NCBI GenBank assembly: GCA_009780875.1
Contig: WQZE01000061.1
Span: 1 to 6,416, forward strand
DNA: 6,416 nt
Direction of reading: 5' to 3'
Source of the DNA: Bacillota bacterium
GTDB lineage: Bacteria; Bacillota; Clostridia; Christensenellales; Pumilibacteraceae
This document shows positions 5,081 to 6,416 of this stretch, piece by piece; positions within the stretch are counted from its first letter, which is position 1, and every line of letters starts with the position of its first letter. The position numbers and the translations under genes were made by a program. Below the pieces are notes generated by a model. That model was given only the letters and a program-made list of their open reading frames with translations. It ran no database searches and was not told where the DNA came from.

Positions 5081-5998
5081 GTGGACAAGTTTGAGCATAT
5101 CTCCGTTTTGTTACAAGATTCGGTGGGAGGTCTTTTGCCAAAAGAGGGTGGCGTATATGTGGATGGCACCTTGGGGGGTGGGGGACATACTCGTGCTATT
5201 TTGGATAGTTGTTGCTGTCAAGTGATAGCCTTTGATAGAGATGGTGCAGCCATTGACAATGCTACCAAAAATTTGGCAGAGTATGGCGATAGACTCACGC
5301 TGATACACGATAATTTTGCCAATTTTGAGCACCATGTGCATAGATTGGGTATCACAAAGATAGACGGAGTGCTTTTGGATTTGGGGGTTTCAAGCCACCA
5401 AATTGACACAAAAGAGCGTGGTTTTAGTTATATGCAAGAGGGACCGCTTGATATGCGTATGAACACAAGCGACAAAAAAACCGCCAAACAACTGGTCAAT
5501 GAGTGCTCCAAAGAAGACCTTGCCAAAATTTTTAGGGACTTGGGTGAAGAAAAATTTGCGAACAGGATTGCAGCAGCCATAGAAAAACGGAGGCAAACGG
5601 AGGAGATTGCAACCACTACACAATTGGTAGATATCATAAAATCCAGTGTACCGTTTTGCAAAAATGGACACCCTGCAAAAAAAACTTTTATGGCACTCAG
5701 GATTGCCACCAATGATGAACTTGATATCTTGCAAAAAACGCTGGAATCTTTTGTACGGATGTTGGCAGTGGGCGGAAAAATGTGTGTGATTACTTTTCAT
5801 TCACTAGAAGACCGCATTGTCAAACAAACACTCAAAGACCTTGCGAGTGGATGTATGTGTGACAAGAGATTACCTATTTGCGTATGTGGAAAAAAACCTG
5901 CTCTAAGAGTGGAAAAAATCATAAGACCGAGTGAGCACGAGATTGCCACCAACAAAAGAGCGACCAGTGCAACGCTAAGAATTGCTACCAAACTATAA
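5081..5998 (+). CDS. rsmH: 16S rRNA (cytosine(1402)-N(4))-methyltransferase RsmH
   Basis: RsmH (MraW) uses S-adenosylmethionine to methylate N4 of C1402 in the decoding centre of 16S rRNA. The 305-residue product begins with a GTG. It shows the SAM-binding motif VDGTLGGGGHT (glycines 32-35), the acidic residue that binds the SAM ribose in AFDRDG, and the family signature LLDLGVSSHQID (DLGVSS at residues 100-105) followed by GPLDMRMN. Further conserved blocks are MALRIATNDEL, FHSLEDRIVK and a Cys cluster CMCDKRLPICVC (C258, C260, C267, C269), common in Gram-positive RsmH near the C-terminus. The length is normal and no key motif is broken. It lies 19 nt after mraZ with no terminator between them, as in the standard dcw order, and is expected to be co-transcribed with mraZ and the gene that follows. 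Confidence 0.97.
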   Translation: MDKFEHISVLLQDSVGGLLPKEGGVYVDGTLGGGGHTRAILDSCCCQVIAFDRDGAAIDNATKNLAEYGDRLTLIHDNFANFEHHVHRLGITKIDGVLLDLGVSSHQIDTKERGFSYMQEGPLDMRMNTSDKKTAKQLVNECSKEDLAKIFRDLGEEKFANRIAAAIEKRRQTEEIATTTQLVDIIKSSVPFCKNGHPAKKTFMALRIATNDELDILQKTLESFVRMLAVGGKMCVITFHSLEDRIVKQTLKDLASGCMCDKRLPICVCGKKPALRVEKIIRPSEHEIATNKRATSATLRIATKL

Positions 5999-6010
5999 AG
6001 AGAGGTGTCA

Positions 6011-6043
6011 GTGCATTTGACAACTCAGAGGAGTATCCCGTGA
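6011..6043 (+). CDS. Possible 10-codon leader ORF
   Basis: A GTG at 6011 with AGAGG (6001-6005) 5 nt upstream opens a reading frame for VHLTTQRSIP. It ends at TGA 6041-6043, which overlaps the GTG start of the next gene as GTGA. The arrangement would allow ribosomes ending here to reinitiate on the downstream gene. It may instead be a chance frame; the sequence alone cannot show that it is translated. Confidence 0.3.
   Translation: MHLTTQRSIP
6027..6033 (+). promoter_or_regulatory. Ribosome binding site of the gene at 6040
   Basis: AGAGGAG lies 6 nt before GTG 6040. It supports this start over any other in the frame, which has no ATG until codon 22. Confidence 0.75.
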
Positions 6044-6416
6044 TAATCAAAACAAGAAGTATTCATTCAGGTCTGACCACCCAGGCAAACGCACGGGAGA
6101 TAATGGATGTTGCCTTTGAAATTGAAAATACTGAGAGACAACAGGCTGCACGCAATGAGCACAGTATGTTTATGCGTGAGCATAGGAAGACGGGTGTTTT
6201 TCACAATGATTTGGGTGTGGCAAACCGCTCTTTTGACACGCAAAAAAATCCTTTGGCAAGAATGCACGCCACGATGCAACAAGGCAACACACTCTATAAT
6301 GAGACCTTGAGACCAAGGAATCCTCATCGTGGGGCTCCACAATTGGGGCAATATGGCAAGTCGTCCACACCGTATCAAAATAGTTTGATGTTGCACACAC
6401 CCAGGACAGAAACCAA
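6040..6416 (+). CDS. Unrecognised polar protein in the ftsL position, N-terminal part
   Basis: A frame beginning with GTG (product MIIKTRSIHSGLTTQAN...) stays open for 125 codons to the window edge. It has a strong Shine-Dalgarno (6027-6033), starts 41 nt after rsmH on the same strand and has no terminator before it. I do not recognise the sequence. The visible part is strongly hydrophilic, rich in Gln, Asn, Arg, Thr and His, without Cys or Trp, and has no membrane segment; the second half (NPHRGAPQLGQYGKSSTPYQ) looks disordered. In the dcw cluster the gene after rsmH is usually ftsL, a small bitopic division protein. An FtsL-like protein with an unusually long cytoplasmic N-terminus, its membrane helix lying beyond the window, would fit the position. 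This is inference from context only, and an unrelated inserted gene is possible. Confidence 0.7.
   Translation, partial: MIIKTRSIHSGLTTQANAREIMDVAFEIENTERQQAARNEHSMFMREHRKTGVFHNDLGVANRSFDTQKNPLARMHATMQQGNTLYNETLRPRNPHRGAPQLGQYGKSSTPYQNSLMLHTPRTET

Noticed and set aside
6067..6396. Minus-strand frames of 109 and 76 codons opposite the last gene
   Set aside because: The plus-strand frame from 6040 has a strong Shine-Dalgarno, follows the operon direction and is open to the edge. The antisense frames have no ribosome site or domain signal.
1..6416. Mobile element, CRISPR array, phage or toxin-antitoxin system
   Set aside because: I saw no transposase or integrase motifs, terminal inverted repeats, regularly spaced repeat-spacer units, or small paired genes. 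Nearly all of the window is accounted for by core genes.

Overview
The window is a moderately AT-rich, gene-dense piece of a bacterial chromosome, most likely from a low-GC Firmicute of clostridial type. The reasons are strong purine-rich Shine-Dalgarno sequences, GTG starts, a ThiI without a rhodanese domain that sits beside a cysteine desulfurase, a DUF4364 protein, a SpoVB-like flippase, and an mraZ-rsmH pair. This placement is inferred from gene content and not from any database search. I see no insertion sequence, phage gene, CRISPR array, tRNA or rRNA. Most of the window is ordinary core genome.

Layout. At 1-1580 (+) are the C-terminal third of a cysteine desulfurase and a complete thiI, 9 nt apart: a sulfur relay for 4-thiouridine in tRNA and possibly thiamine. 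At 1626-2147 (+) is a ferritin with its own Shine-Dalgarno, a possible promoter overlapping the end of thiI, and a strong, probably bidirectional terminator at 2163-2197. At 2221-4395 (-), transcribed toward the ferritin, are a SpoVB/MurJ-superfamily flippase and then a DUF4364 winged-helix protein, 51 nt apart and probably one operon. At 4396-4623 is a 228-nt divergent intergenic region packed with repeats and holding a near-consensus extended -10 promoter for mraZ. From 4624 to the window end (+) are mraZ, rsmH and then an open frame running off the edge, which is the start of a division and cell wall (dcw) cluster.

How it fits together. The right half links cell-envelope work. MraZ is the transcriptional regulator of the dcw cluster, RsmH methylates 16S rRNA, and the next gene lies where FtsL is normally found. 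The divergent flippase probably moves a lipid-linked cell wall or sporulation precursor, so one intergenic region may control both directions. The left half concerns sulfur transfer and iron storage.

The points most worth a second look are these: the repeats in the mraZ/flippase intergenic region (an 18-bp direct repeat, a tandem AAATGGT pair with 10-bp period at the -35 box, and three TACAAT hexamers with exact 11-bp period); the unusual polar protein starting at 6040 in the ftsL position; and a 10-codon mini-ORF whose stop overlaps that gene's GTG start. I did not find evidence for a wholly new defence or metabolic system.
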